Shown: positions 27,170 through 35,730 of the stretch, in pieces
How positions within the stretch are numbered: the stretch's first letter is position 1
Layout of the letters: each line of letters begins with the position of its first letter
Assembly (NCBI RefSeq): GCF_039530225.1
Contig: NZ_BAAAOH010000001.1
Span: 434,001-498,000, forward strand
Reading direction: 5' to 3'
Length of the DNA: 64,000 bases
DNA from: Microbacterium pumilum
GTDB taxonomy: Bacteria > Actinomycetota > Actinomycetes > Actinomycetales > Microbacteriaceae
The notes under the pieces: model-generated
The model's database searches: none
The model's input: the letters and a program-made list of their open reading frames with translations, nothing else
Told to the model about the DNA's origin: nothing
Position numbers and translations under genes: made by a program

Positions 27170-28102
27170 CTACTTGAGGCTTCCGAGGGCGAGTCCGCCC
27201 TGCCAGTAGCGCTGCAGGAAGAGGAACGACAGGAGGAGCGGCAGGACCGAGATGAACGAGCCCGTCGTGATCAGGTTCCACACCTGCTCGCCGCCGGCTC
27301 CGGCGTTGGAGAGCGCCGTCCAGCGGTTGAGCCCCACCGTCACCGGCAGCAGCTGCTCGTTCGTCAGCACGGCGAGAGGCAGGAAGAAGTTGTTCCAGGT
27401 GCCGACGACCGAGAGCAGCAGCACCGTGACGATGGCGGGCCGCAGCAGCGGCAGTGCGACCTGGAAGAACGTGCGGATCTCGCCCGCGCCGTCGATCCGG
27501 GCGGCTTCGAGCATCTCGTCGGGCACGGCATCCTGCGTGTAGACCCGCATCAGGTAGACGCCGAACGGACTCAACAGCGACGGCAGGATGACGGCCCACG
27601 GCGTGTTGATGATGCCGTACTGGCTGAGCAGGATGAACGTCGGGATGACGAGAGCCGTCAGCGGCACCATGACCGAGCCGAGGATGATCGTGAAGAGCGC
27701 CGAACGGCCGCGGAAGCGGTACTTGGCGAAGCCGTAGCCGGCCAGGATGGCGAGGATCGTGGCGCCGATGCCGCCGGCGAACGCGTAGATGAACGAGTTG
27801 CCGAGCCAGCGCCAGTAGATGCCGCCCTGCTGGGCGAACAGACCCGCGACGTTCTCGAAGAACGCGAAGTTGTCGGCGAACCAGAAGGCAGGGCTCGAGA
27901 ACAGTCCGGGCGTGGTCTTCGTCGCGGCGACGAACAGCCACCAGATCGGGATGACGAAGTAGATCGCGAGGATGACGAGCAGCACGTGCGAGCCGATTCG
28001 GCGCCGGCCGCTGCGCTTGCCCTTTCCGCGAGCGCTCCGGTCCTCGTGCGGGGCGATCCCGGCGGTGGTGCGGGGATCCTCGGGTACGACGAAGGTGGCC
28101 AT
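27170..28102 (-). CDS. Sugar ABC permease, MalG type (arabino-oligosaccharide)
   Basis: Permease of 310 aa from ATG 28102, whose A is shared with the TGA of the upstream permease (TGATG overlap). The open frame continues much further upstream, but that part is antisense-like and overlaps the other permease. There is a basic N-terminal tail (GKGKRSGRRR), six spans, and the EAA loop 'MLEAARIDGAGEIRTFFQVALP'. It pairs with the MalF-type protein encoded just upstream to form the channel of the arabinan-fragment importer. Confidence 0.93.
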   Translation of the reverse strand: MATFVVPEDPRTTAGIAPHEDRSARGKGKRSGRRRIGSHVLLVILAIYFVIPIWWLFVAATKTTPGLFSSPAFWFADNFAFFENVAGLFAQQGGIYWRWLGNSFIYAFAGGIGATILAILAGYGFAKYRFRGRSALFTIILGSVMVPLTALVIPTFILLSQYGIINTPWAVILPSLLSPFGVYLMRVYTQDAVPDEMLEAARIDGAGEIRTFFQVALPLLRPAIVTVLLLSVVGTWNNFFLPLAVLTNEQLLPVTVGLNRWTALSNAGAGGEQVWNLITTGSFISVLPLLLSFLFLQRYWQGGLALGSLK

Positions 28103-29040
28103 CACTTGAGTCCGCTCTGCTTGCGAGTCAGGAAGAGGAAGACGAACGACCCCGCGAACACGAGGATGCCGAGCGAGAAGGCGATCGTCGAGGCGTAGTT
28201 GAACTGGCTGTACGAGAACGCCAGCGAGTACGCGTACATGTTCGGCGTGTACGCCGCGTCGATGGCGCCCTGCGCGATGTTGCGCAGGACCACCGGCTCG
28301 GTGAAGAACTGGAGGGTTCCGATGAGCGCGAAGGTGATAACCATGACCATGGAGGACGAGATCATCGGGATCTTGATCCGCAGCGCCGTCTGGAGCCCGT
28401 TCGCACCGTCGATGCGGGCGGCTTCGTAGATCGCCGGATCGATCGATCGGAGCGCGGCGTAGATCACGATCATGTAGTAGCCCGACCACTGCCACGTCAC
28501 GATGTTGACGAGGCTGTAGAAGACCGTGCCGGATGCGAGGAAGTCCGGTGCCGGAAGTCCGAAGAGCTCGAAGAGCGTGCCGGCCGGCCCGAACCGCGGG
28601 CTGTAGAGGAAGCTCCACATCAGGGCGCCGATCACGACCGGGATCGCGTACGGCGCGAAGATCAGCAGGCGCGAAGCCTTCGAGAGCCACGAGACGAGCG
28701 AGTCGAGGATGAGTGCGGCGACGAGCGCCACGATCAGCTGCGCTGGGATCATGACGACCGCGAACGCGGCGACACGCAGCAGACCCTCGAGGAACAGCGG
28801 ATCGGTGAATGCCTTGATGTAGTTTCCGATGCCCGAGAACTGGGTTCCGGTCGCGAGACCCGTCGTGAACAGGCTCATGCCGAACGCGTAGAACAGCGGG
28901 AAGATCAGGAACAGCGAGAAGACGACGAGGAACGGGCTCACGTAGAGCCATCCCCAGCGCTGGTGGCGCGCGTCGAGTTTCGATCGACGCTCGCGCGGTG
29001 CACGACCCGCGGGAGCGGTGATCGTGGCGGTTGCGGTCAT
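28102..29040 (-). CDS. Sugar ABC permease, MalF type (arabino-oligosaccharide)
   Basis: Permease of 312 aa from ATG 29040; the frame extends 22 codons upstream through an intercistronic hairpin and is not used. A short basic tail precedes six hydrophobic spans (first: 'LYVSPFLVVFSLFLIFPLFYAF'), with the EAA loop 'IYEAARIDGANGLQTALRIKIP'. Gene order SBP, MalF-type, MalG-type, GH51 matches AraNPQ-AbfA-like loci. It is coupled to the next gene by a 1-nt stop-start overlap. Confidence 0.93.
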   Translation of the reverse strand: MTATATITAPAGRAPRERRSKLDARHQRWGWLYVSPFLVVFSLFLIFPLFYAFGMSLFTTGLATGTQFSGIGNYIKAFTDPLFLEGLLRVAAFAVVMIPAQLIVALVAALILDSLVSWLSKASRLLIFAPYAIPVVIGALMWSFLYSPRFGPAGTLFELFGLPAPDFLASGTVFYSLVNIVTWQWSGYYMIVIYAALRSIDPAIYEAARIDGANGLQTALRIKIPMISSSMVMVITFALIGTLQFFTEPVVLRNIAQGAIDAAYTPNMYAYSLAFSYSQFNYASTIAFSLGILVFAGSFVFLFLTRKQSGLK

Positions 29041-29064
29041 GATGCGCTCTCTTCTTCGAGGGGC

Positions 29065-29104
29065 GGATGCCGGCGGCCGGCCGTCGGCGCGGCCACCGGC
29101 ATCC
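29065..29104 (-). terminator. Intercistronic hairpin between binding protein and MalF
   Basis: GGATGCCGG (29065-29073) pairs with CCGGCATCC (29096-29104), extended by GGCC/GGCC after one mismatch. It occupies the gap between the binding-protein stop (29112) and the permease start (29040), the same place as the 949-980 hairpin in the alpha-glucoside operon. It probably sets binding protein above permease. Confidence 0.6.
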
Positions 29105-29111
29105 ATCGGGA

Positions 29112-30449
29112 TTACTTCAGGGTGAAGCCCTGCTCGGTGGCGTACTTCTCGAGTGACGTCTGGAGGTCGTCGAGAGCGGTCGAGGAGTCCTTCTCGCCCT
29201 GCACCATCGCGTACAGCTGCTCGGTGAGCTGGTCGTATGCGTAGTTCTGGAACGGGCTGAAGGTGAAGCCGGTATAGGCGGATGCGGCGGGGAGGAACAC
29301 GTCCTTGTTGATCTGCTGACCGTCGAAGAACGGGTACTCGAGGTCACGGAAGTAGTCCGACTCGAGGATCGGCTTCCACAGCGGGAACAGCGCCGCCTGC
29401 TCGATTCCGATCTTCCAGGCCTCCTCGGTGCCGAAGATCTCCTTCGCCACCGTGGCCGAGAGCTCGGGGTCCTTGGCCTGGCTCGTCACGGCGAACGTCG
29501 AGCCGCCCCAGTTGATCGCCACCGGGTTGTCGGGGTCCCACTGCGGGACCGGTGCCGCCTTCCACTTCGCGTCCGGGTCGGCATCCGACAGACCACCGAG
29601 GTAGCCGGGGCCCCACGCCGCCGCGACATACACGGCGTACGAACCGTCGACGAGCTTCGTGTTGTAGTCGGCGGTGAAGGCGTCGTCGGTCGCGACGAGC
29701 TCCTTGTCGACCAGGTCCTCCCAGTACGCCAGCACACCCTTCGCGCCATCGTCGTTCACGTCGATGCCGATCTCGGTGGGGTTCGCGTTGTCGTACTCGA
29801 ACGGCACCGAACCGGCCTGGGCGAACAGCGCCTGGTTGTACGCGCGGCCGTTCGTCGGGAAGTCGACGAGGACTCCGGGGGCACCGGCATCCTTCAGCTG
29901 CTGCGCGGCGTCGGCGAACTCGTCCCATGTGGTCGGCACCGTGATGCCGTACTCGTCGAAGATGTCCTCGCGGTAGAGCATGCCCATCGGGCCGCCGTCG
30001 ACCGGGATCGCGTAGACCGCGTCGCCGCTCGAGACGTCCTTCCAGGCGCCTTCGGAGTAGTTGGTCTTGACGTCGTCGGCACCGTACTCGGTGAGGTCGA
30101 CGAGCGCCTTGCGGATCGCGAAGCTCGAGAGCACCTCGGACTCGAGCATGATCACGTCCGGCGCGCCGGACCCCGCCTCGATCGCCGTGGAGAACTTCGT
30201 GTACTCGTCGTTGCCCTGTCCGGCGTTCGTCCAGCACACCTGGACATCGTCGTGGGTCTCGTTGAACAGGTCGACGACCGGCTCGAAGGCGGGATACCAG
30301 GCCCAGACGCTCACCTGGGGCGCGTCTGCGACCTTGATCTCGTTGGTGCAGCCGGCTTCGGGCTCTGCCGAACCGCCTGACGAGCAGCCGGTCAGGATCG
30401 CTGCGGCCATGGCCGCGACGCCTGTCGCTGCGAGGAGCTTTCTCTTCAT
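29112..30449 (-). CDS. Arabino-oligosaccharide-binding lipoprotein (family 1 SBP)
   Basis: Binding protein of 445 aa from ATG 30449. The first residues Met-Lys-Arg-Lys, a hydrophobic core and lipobox Leu-Thr-Gly-Cys (Cys22) mark a lipoprotein; the 53-codon upstream extension crosses the operators and is rejected. The mature part resembles family 1 sugar-binding proteins (segments 'YTKFSTAIEAGSGAPDVIM' and 'YAIPVDGGPMGMLYRED'). It is the first gene of the SBP-permease-permease-GH51-GH43 operon. The ligand is inferred from the GH51 and GH43 neighbours. Confidence 0.93.
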   Translation of the reverse strand: MKRKLLAATGVAAMAAAILTGCSSGGSAEPEAGCTNEIKVADAPQVSVWAWYPAFEPVVDLFNETHDDVQVCWTNAGQGNDEYTKFSTAIEAGSGAPDVIMLESEVLSSFAIRKALVDLTEYGADDVKTNYSEGAWKDVSSGDAVYAIPVDGGPMGMLYREDIFDEYGITVPTTWDEFADAAQQLKDAGAPGVLVDFPTNGRAYNQALFAQAGSVPFEYDNANPTEIGIDVNDDGAKGVLAYWEDLVDKELVATDDAFTADYNTKLVDGSYAVYVAAAWGPGYLGGLSDADPDAKWKAAPVPQWDPDNPVAINWGGSTFAVTSQAKDPELSATVAKEIFGTEEAWKIGIEQAALFPLWKPILESDYFRDLEYPFFDGQQINKDVFLPAASAYTGFTFSPFQNYAYDQLTEQLYAMVQGEKDSSTALDDLQTSLEKYATEQGFTLK

Positions 30450-30547
30450 TGGGGGGCTCGTTTCTCTCGCGGTGTGGGACACCGTTGTCTGCGTGCGATC
30501 TGTGCAACGCTCCGCGATGCCGCAAGCCTCTGGCATTCGGAGCGATT

Positions 30548-30575
30548 TACAACGTTGTAGGTAAACGTTGTAAAC
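30548..30575. promoter_or_regulatory. LacI operators before the arabinan operon
   Basis: TACAACGTTGTA (30548-30559) is a perfect 12-bp palindrome. A second, imperfect site with core AACGTT and right half CGTTGTA follows at 30562-30575, about 13 bp on. The same CAACGTTG core stands before the LacI gene (31657-31668), so that protein is the likely ligand. Confidence 0.82.
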
Positions 30576-30614
30576 GGCATCATGCCCGACAGGGTCCAGC
30601 CCTGTCAAGGGTCG

Positions 30615-31631
30615 TTACGAAAGCGACGTCGACTCGCGCTCGACGATCCGGAACTGCGCGAGATGCAGGCGCGGGGGCTGGGGCTCGTCGCCATTCGCGG
30701 CGATCCGCTCCATGAGCGACCGCACCGCGACCGTGGCGATCTCGCTCCGGCCGGGGTTCACGGTGGTGAGGCTCGGGAGCGAATACATCGCCTCGTCGAG
30801 GTCGTCCCAGCCGATCACCTGCACATCGTGCGGGATGCGGTACCCCGCCTCCTGCAGCACGCGCATCGCGCCCAGAGCGAGGGTGTCGTTGAGGCCGAAC
30901 ACCGCGTCGAACTCGACATCCCGTGCCAGCAGGTCGCGCATCGCGGTCGCGCCGTTCGCACGGTGCCACAGCGTCGTGAACGCGACGATCCGCTCGTCGT
31001 ACGGGATGCCGGCCGCCTCGAGCGCCTCGAGATGCCCGCGCAGACGCAGGCCGGCGGAGCCGACGACTTCGCCCTCGTGCGCCCCGATGACGGCGATCCG
31101 ACGGCGGCCGCGCTCGATCAGGTACTCGGTGGCCGCGCGCGCGGCATCCACGTTGCGCATCGTCACGTGATCGGTCGGCCCGTCGAAGATGCGCTCGCCG
31201 AGCAGCACGAGCGGATACGGCACGTCGAGGTGGGGCGCATCATCCATGCCCATGCCGAGCGGGCTGAAGATCAGCCCGTCGGTCATCTTGCGGCGGGGAC
31301 TCGTGAGCAGCTGGAGCTCACGGTCACGGTCGCCTCCGGTCTGCTCGATGATGACGACCTGACCAACCCGCTCGGCGGCCTCGATGACCGAGTCGGCCAG
31401 CTCGGCGAAGTAGCTGAGACTCAGCTCGGGAAGAGCGAGGGCGATCGCACCGGTGCGCCCCGAGCGCAGGCTTCGCGCGGACAGATTCGGCTGATACCCG
31501 AGCTCGGCGATCGCCTCCATGACCCGCGCCCGGGTGTCGGGACGGATGTGGGGATAGTCGTTGATGACGTTCGACACCGTCTTGATCGAGACCCCCGCGG
31601 CTCGCGCGACGTCGTGCAGCGTGACCGACAT
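30615..31631 (-). CDS. LacI-family regulator of the arabinan module
   Basis: Repressor of 338 aa with N-terminal HTH (LHDVARAAGVSIKTVSNVIN) followed by the PBP-like effector domain. It lies just upstream of, and on the same strand as, the arabinan operon, 166 bp from the binding-protein start. ACAACGTTG-type palindromes precede both itself and that operon, consistent with autoregulation and control of SBP-permease-GH51-GH43. The inducer is probably arabinose or an arabino-oligosaccharide (inference from neighbours). Confidence 0.93.
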   Translation of the reverse strand: MSVTLHDVARAAGVSIKTVSNVINDYPHIRPDTRARVMEAIAELGYQPNLSARSLRSGRTGAIALALPELSLSYFAELADSVIEAAERVGQVVIIEQTGGDRDRELQLLTSPRRKMTDGLIFSPLGMGMDDAPHLDVPYPLVLLGERIFDGPTDHVTMRNVDAARAATEYLIERGRRRIAVIGAHEGEVVGSAGLRLRGHLEALEAAGIPYDERIVAFTTLWHRANGATAMRDLLARDVEFDAVFGLNDTLALGAMRVLQEAGYRIPHDVQVIGWDDLDEAMYSLPSLTTVNPGRSEIATVAVRSLMERIAANGDEPQPPRLHLAQFRIVERESTSLS

Positions 31632-31656
31632 GGCGCTCCTCCCCGGGTCGTGACTC

Positions 31657-31668
31657 TACAACGTTGCA
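31657..31668. promoter_or_regulatory. LacI operator before the arabinan regulator gene
   Basis: TACAACGTTGCA differs by one base from the perfect palindrome at 30548-30559 and lies 25 bp before the LacI start codon. It is a probable autoregulatory site. Confidence 0.75.
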
Positions 31669-31719
31669 CAAACCATAGCGTCGGGCGGGGTGTGCGATGC
31701 GAAAGGCGCACGCGAACGA

Positions 31720-31905
31720 TCACGGTCATTCAAATATGTGTTCTAATGTGGGGCTTGTATCAGTATGTGATGCATGCTACTGTTCGTATAGAGATTCTAG
31801 GCGGGACCCTTTACGGGAGCTCGTTTGTTGACTGGGTGAAAATGGCGCGGCGACGCGTATGAGACGAATCTCGTTCTCCATTACGTTCACCGGTCGAGCG
31901 AGCCC
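31720..31905. other. AT-rich leader upstream of the HNH gene
   Basis: A stretch of markedly lower GC than its neighbours (TTCAAATATGTGTTCTAATGTG, in pieces, and several TATGTG/TGCATG words) precedes the HNH gene. It contains no convincing gene. It probably holds the HNH promoter and looks like the AT-rich leaders common before DUF222-HNH genes in this family. The base composition could also mark acquired DNA. Confidence 0.45.
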
Positions 31906-33364
31906 ATGACATCCCCCGCTGAATCCGCGCACGAGCCCCCACAGGGCGATGTCCTGCGCGACGCCGAACTGAAGGCGACTTCGTCTCTGGTGGCAGCCTT
32001 CGTCGGTGCGCGGACGGGAAAGGGTGCTCTCGACGCACGGGAGATCACCGCGCTGGCCGCCCTGGCCGCCCTCCTAGCCGAGCAGCGTGAGCGGACCAAG
32101 GGCGACGAGTCGCGGCACGCCGACATTCCGGGGCGCACGATGGTCGCGGAGCTCGCGTCCGCGGCGCGGATGACCGAGCGCACGGTCCAGCGTCAGTTGG
32201 CAGATGCTGCGGACCTGTGCGATCGCTTCTCGCCGCTGGTCACCGCTCTCGCGGAAGGGCGGATCTCGCGGGCCCATGTCAGTGCGATCCATGAGGCCGG
32301 CTACGCGATCGCTGACGCCGACGCGCGAACGGTGTACCTCACCGCCGCGATCGAGCGAGCCGCCGAGACCACACCAGCACGGCTCCGCCCCATCGTGCAG
32401 GTGCTCGCGGCGCGCGCGCAGCCGCGTTCGATCGACGAACGGCACGGCGCGGCGCGGGCTCTTCGCAGCGTTCGTGTGGTCGACCTCGCCGACGGGATGG
32501 CAGATCTCATCTCGACCGTTCCGACGACACTGGCCCACGGCATCCTCGACCGCCTGACGCAACAGGCGCACGCTGTGATCGACGCCCGGCGCACGATCGG
32601 CACCGCGGATCCTGCGGCGAGTCTAGGCGAGCCGAAGGGCGTGTCGCTCGATGCGGGTGAGCCGGAGTGTGAGCTCGAGCCCGACATCCGCTCGATGGAT
32701 GAACTGCGTGCCGACATCTTGTGCGACCTGCTTCTGACGGGTACACCGGAGGCGTGCGTAGCCGGCGATGGGCTGGCGGCGATTCGCGCGATCGTTCAGG
32801 TGACGGTCCCGGTGCTCACGCTGGCCGGGAAGGGTAGCGAGCCCGCCGTGCTCGCGGGTCACGGACCGATTGACACCGAGACGGCACGCCAGCTCGCAGG
32901 TGGCGCGAAGGGGCTCGAGCGCGTGATGACCTCGCCTCTCGGGCGCCGTGCTCGCGGTCGACCGATACCGGCCGACCAAGCAGCTGAAGCGGTTCCTGGG
33001 AGCACGCGACGAGCACTGCAGATTTCCCGGATGCCGCATGCCCGTCTGGCGGTGCCATATCGACCACACGGTGGACGCCGCCCTCGGCGGGGCGACCTGC
33101 GAACCCAACCTCGCCCACCTGTGTGTCGGACATCACGTCCTCAAGCACGCCAGCGAGTGGCAGGTGCTCCAACTCGCCGGCGGCGTTCTCGAGTGGACCA
33201 GTCCCACCGGCCGGGTCTACATCGACCGGCCCGAGCCGACCCTTCGCTTCGTTACAGACCTTGTCGACCCGCCCGTGCGTCACCTGCTGCATGTCTGGCG
33301 CACGGCGCCGCCGGACGATCCCGTGTGGACGTCTCGGGAGTACGGCAGCCCGCCACCGTTCTGA
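31906..33364 (+). pseudogene. DUF222/13E12-type HNH endonuclease, frameshifted
   Basis: A DUF222 (13E12 repeat) protein with a C-terminal HNH nuclease domain, about 485 residues when both frames are joined. The first frame (31906 to about 32940) encodes the DUF222 part up to 'GLERVMTSPL'. The second frame, offset by +1, resumes at about 32942 with 'GAVLAVDRYRP' and contains the full HNH domain (CRFPGCRMPVWRCHIDH, then HLCVGHH), ending at 33364. Family members read through here with one or two extra residues, consistent with a 2-nt loss near 32936-32942. As written, the first frame runs to 33384 without the nuclease motif. Either the gene is broken, the base call is wrong, or the shift is programmed; I favour a broken gene or sequencing error. 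Confidence 0.85.
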
Positions 33365-33484
33365 CGAAGACCTCGTCCCGTTGAACCGCATGCTGCTGCA
33401 GCGCGGCGAGACGGGCTGGTGCAGAGCCGCAGGCGGGTACCGGCAGAATGGGGGTGACCCCCGTTCACGTCTCTGAGGAGTGAC

Positions 33485-34462
33485 ATGTCCTGGCTTGTGA
33501 CCGGCGGCGCCGGCTATATCGGCGCCCACGTCGTCCGCGCACTCTCCGCGGCCGGCCTCTCACCGATCGTGCTCGACGACCTCTCGAGCGGACACCGGGG
33601 GTTCGTCCCCGACGGCGTCCCATTCGTCGAAGGAACCATCCTCGACCGTGCGCTGGTCGAAGGCACGCTCCGCGAGCACGCGGTGACCGGTGTCATCCAC
33701 GTCGCCGGCTACAAGTACGCCGGGGTCTCGGTTCAGCGGCCGCTGCACACCTACGCCCAGAACGTCGAGGGCACGCGCGTCGTGCTCGAGGCCATGGCGG
33801 CGGCGGATGTCGCGAGCATCGTGTTCTCGTCGAGCGCGGCCGTGTACGGCACGCCGGATGTCGAGCTCGTCACCGAGGACCTGCCCAAGCGCCCGGCATC
33901 CCCGTACGGCGAGTCGAAGCTCATCGGCGAGTGGCTGCTGCGCGATCAGGCGACCGCGACGTCCGATGGGCCGCATCCGCTGCGTCACACCTCGCTGCGG
34001 TACTTCAACGTGGTCGGCTCGACGGATGTCGAGGTCTACGACACGAGCCCGCACAACCTGTTCCCGCTGGTGTTCGAGGCGCTGATCGAGGGTCGCACCC
34101 CGCGCATCTACGGCGACGACTACAACACCCCCGACGGCACGAACGTCCGCGACTACGTGCACGTGGGCGACATCGCGGCAGCGCACGTCGTCGCGGCGCA
34201 GCGGCTCGAAGCCGGCGAGCCCGTCGAGCCCGCGTACAACCTCGGCTCGCGCAACGGACTGTCGGTGCGCGAGATCATGGACGCGATGGCCCGGGTGACC
34301 GGCATCGACTTCACGCCCGAGATCGCGGCGCGCCGCCCAGGCGACCCCGACCGAATCGTGGCGACCGGCGACCTCGCCGCCCGCGACCTCGACTGGGAGA
34401 ACCGCTACTCGGTGGATGAGATGGTGCGCACCGGGTGGCAAGCCCGCCAGGCCGCCGGCTGA
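33485..34462 (+). CDS. galE: UDP-glucose 4-epimerase
   Basis: Interconverts UDP-galactose and UDP-glucose in the Leloir pathway; 325 aa. Extended SDR fold with NAD motif GGAGYIG at residues 7-13, the 'HVAGYKYAGVSVQRP' segment, Ser of 'FSSSAAVYG' and catalytic Tyr/Lys in YGESK. A GAGGAG ribosome site lies upstream of the ATG. It is separated from galTK by a LacI gene on the other strand, so it is probably transcribed on its own. A family B inverted repeat follows. Confidence 0.94.
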   Translation: MSWLVTGGAGYIGAHVVRALSAAGLSPIVLDDLSSGHRGFVPDGVPFVEGTILDRALVEGTLREHAVTGVIHVAGYKYAGVSVQRPLHTYAQNVEGTRVVLEAMAAADVASIVFSSSAAVYGTPDVELVTEDLPKRPASPYGESKLIGEWLLRDQATATSDGPHPLRHTSLRYFNVVGSTDVEVYDTSPHNLFPLVFEALIEGRTPRIYGDDYNTPDGTNVRDYVHVGDIAAAHVVAAQRLEAGEPVEPAYNLGSRNGLSVREIMDAMARVTGIDFTPEIAARRPGDPDRIVATGDLAARDLDWENRYSVDEMVRTGWQARQAAG

Positions 34463-34512
34463 CGCGGGTCGTCGGCTGACGGCATCCGCTCGTTTCTGGC
34501 CCCAGCTCTCGC

Positions 34513-34586
34513 GAGATCACATGCTCGCGGCGAGCGCACATCGCGTGGACACCGACGACGTGTCACCTCGTCGAGATCATGTGCTC
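34513..34586. repeat. Nested inverted repeat, family B copy 2
   Basis: GAGATCACATGCTCG (34513-34527) and GAGCGCACATCGCG (34532-34545) are followed by an inverted relative CGACGTGTCACCTCG (34556-34570) and a diverged GAGATCATGTGCTC (34573-34586). It has the same multi-copy layout and spacing as 11959-12036, though less regular. It lies between convergent galE (stop 34462) and the LacI gene (stop 34606). Confidence 0.75.
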
Positions 34587-34605
34587 TGGACGAGAGCGGT
34601 GAGCG

Positions 34606-35616
34606 TCAGTGCTGAGCGGGCAATGCGGCCGCGCTGGAGCGCGTGACGAGGGTCGTCGGGACCGTCTCCACCCGACGGCTGCCATCCTCGATCCCCCCGA
34701 CCAGGGCTGCGACGGCGCGCTCACCCAGGACGTCGAAGTCCTGCCGGACGGTGGTGAGCGGCGGGCGGTAGTCGGCGGCATCCGCGATGTCGTCGAACCC
34801 CACCACGCTGACGTCTTCGGGCACGCGCCGGCCGGCCTCGGCGAACGCGCGGATCGCACCGAGCGCCATCTGGTCGTTCGCGGCGAACACGGCCGTGACG
34901 GCAGGATCCGCGGCGAGCGCTTCCGCCGCCGCGTGACCGGATGCCGCCGTCCAATCCCCCCGCACGATCTCGGGCTCTTCAGCCCGGTCCTCGGTGAGCG
35001 CAAGACGCCAGCCCCGCTCGCGCTCACCGGCTGCGAATGAGGAGGCGGGTCCCGCAAGGAGGTGAACCGTGCGGTGCCCGAGTGCGAGCAGCCCAGCCGT
35101 TGCCGCGTGCGCTCCCCCGGCATGGTCCGACTGCACGATGCTGTAGGCCGAGCCGGGATCGTCGATGGGCGCATCCACCACGACGAGTGCGAGATCGCGC
35201 GGTGCCGGTGCATCCCGTGCGAGCACCGACGCCTCGTTGAGCACCACGACCCCGTCGACGCCCTGCTCACGCAGCTGCTCGAAGGCCGGGCCGATGCCGT
35301 CCGCAGCGCCGAGCGTCACGACGGTGAGTGCGTAACCGCGGGATGCCGCGGCATCCGCCACCGCCTGCAGCATGCGGGAGTTGCCGACGTTCGCGAGCGT
35401 CGAGACCACGAGTCCGATCGTCTGCGTGCGACCCGTGCGAAGGGCTCGCGCGGCTCGGTGCGGACGGTACCCCAGCTCCGACATGGCAGCTTCCACGCGC
35501 GCCCTGGTCAACGGATCGACTCGCGGGCTCGCGTTGACGACGCGAGACACCGTCTGGCCCGAGACGCCGGCCCGACGGGCGACGTCGGCCATCGACGGAC
35601 GTCTCTGCTCGCTCAT
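34606..35616 (-). CDS. LacI-family regulator of galactose genes
   Basis: Repressor of 336 aa with HTH at residues 9-30 (MADVARRAGVSGQTVSRVVN), hinge and effector domain ('VSVVGFDDIADA' near the C-terminus). It is divergent from galT-galK, with two TGTTGACGT-type palindromes in the gap, and convergent with galE. Control of galTK by this protein is likely by position; the inducer would be galactose or a galactoside. A Met at residue 9 is an alternative start. Confidence 0.92.
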   Translation of the reverse strand: MSEQRRPSMADVARRAGVSGQTVSRVVNASPRVDPLTRARVEAAMSELGYRPHRAARALRTGRTQTIGLVVSTLANVGNSRMLQAVADAAASRGYALTVVTLGAADGIGPAFEQLREQGVDGVVVLNEASVLARDAPAPRDLALVVVDAPIDDPGSAYSIVQSDHAGGAHAATAGLLALGHRTVHLLAGPASSFAAGERERGWRLALTEDRAEEPEIVRGDWTAASGHAAAEALAADPAVTAVFAANDQMALGAIRAFAEAGRRVPEDVSVVGFDDIADAADYRPPLTTVRQDFDVLGERAVAALVGGIEDGSRRVETVPTTLVTRSSAAALPAQH

Positions 35617-35685
35617 GCCAGTCCCTCTCGCCGCGTCGATCGGTCAGGCGGGATCGAGCCTGTCGAACTCCGCATGTGCCGTTGA

Positions 35686-35730
35686 TGTTGACGTTACCAC
35701 GGCAGTCACGGTACCGTGTTGACGTGAACA
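35686..35730. promoter_or_regulatory. Paired LacI operators at the galT promoter
   Basis: TGTTGACGTTACCA (35686-35699) and TGTTGACGTGAACA (35717-35730) share TGTTGACGT and are 31 bp apart. The second is an ACGT-centred palindrome (TGTT/AACA arms) and covers the proposed galT GTG codon at 35724. Binding there would block initiation directly. Confidence 0.7.

Noticed and set aside
27170..28951. A single 593-codon frame that would fuse upstream sequence to the MalG-type permease.
   Set aside because: The first half is an out-of-frame reading of the MalF-type gene; the TGATG overlap and permease start at 28102 explain the region.
35676..35723. Start of galT at the upstream ATG.
   Set aside because: The extension reads through both operators and has no similarity to GalT N-termini.
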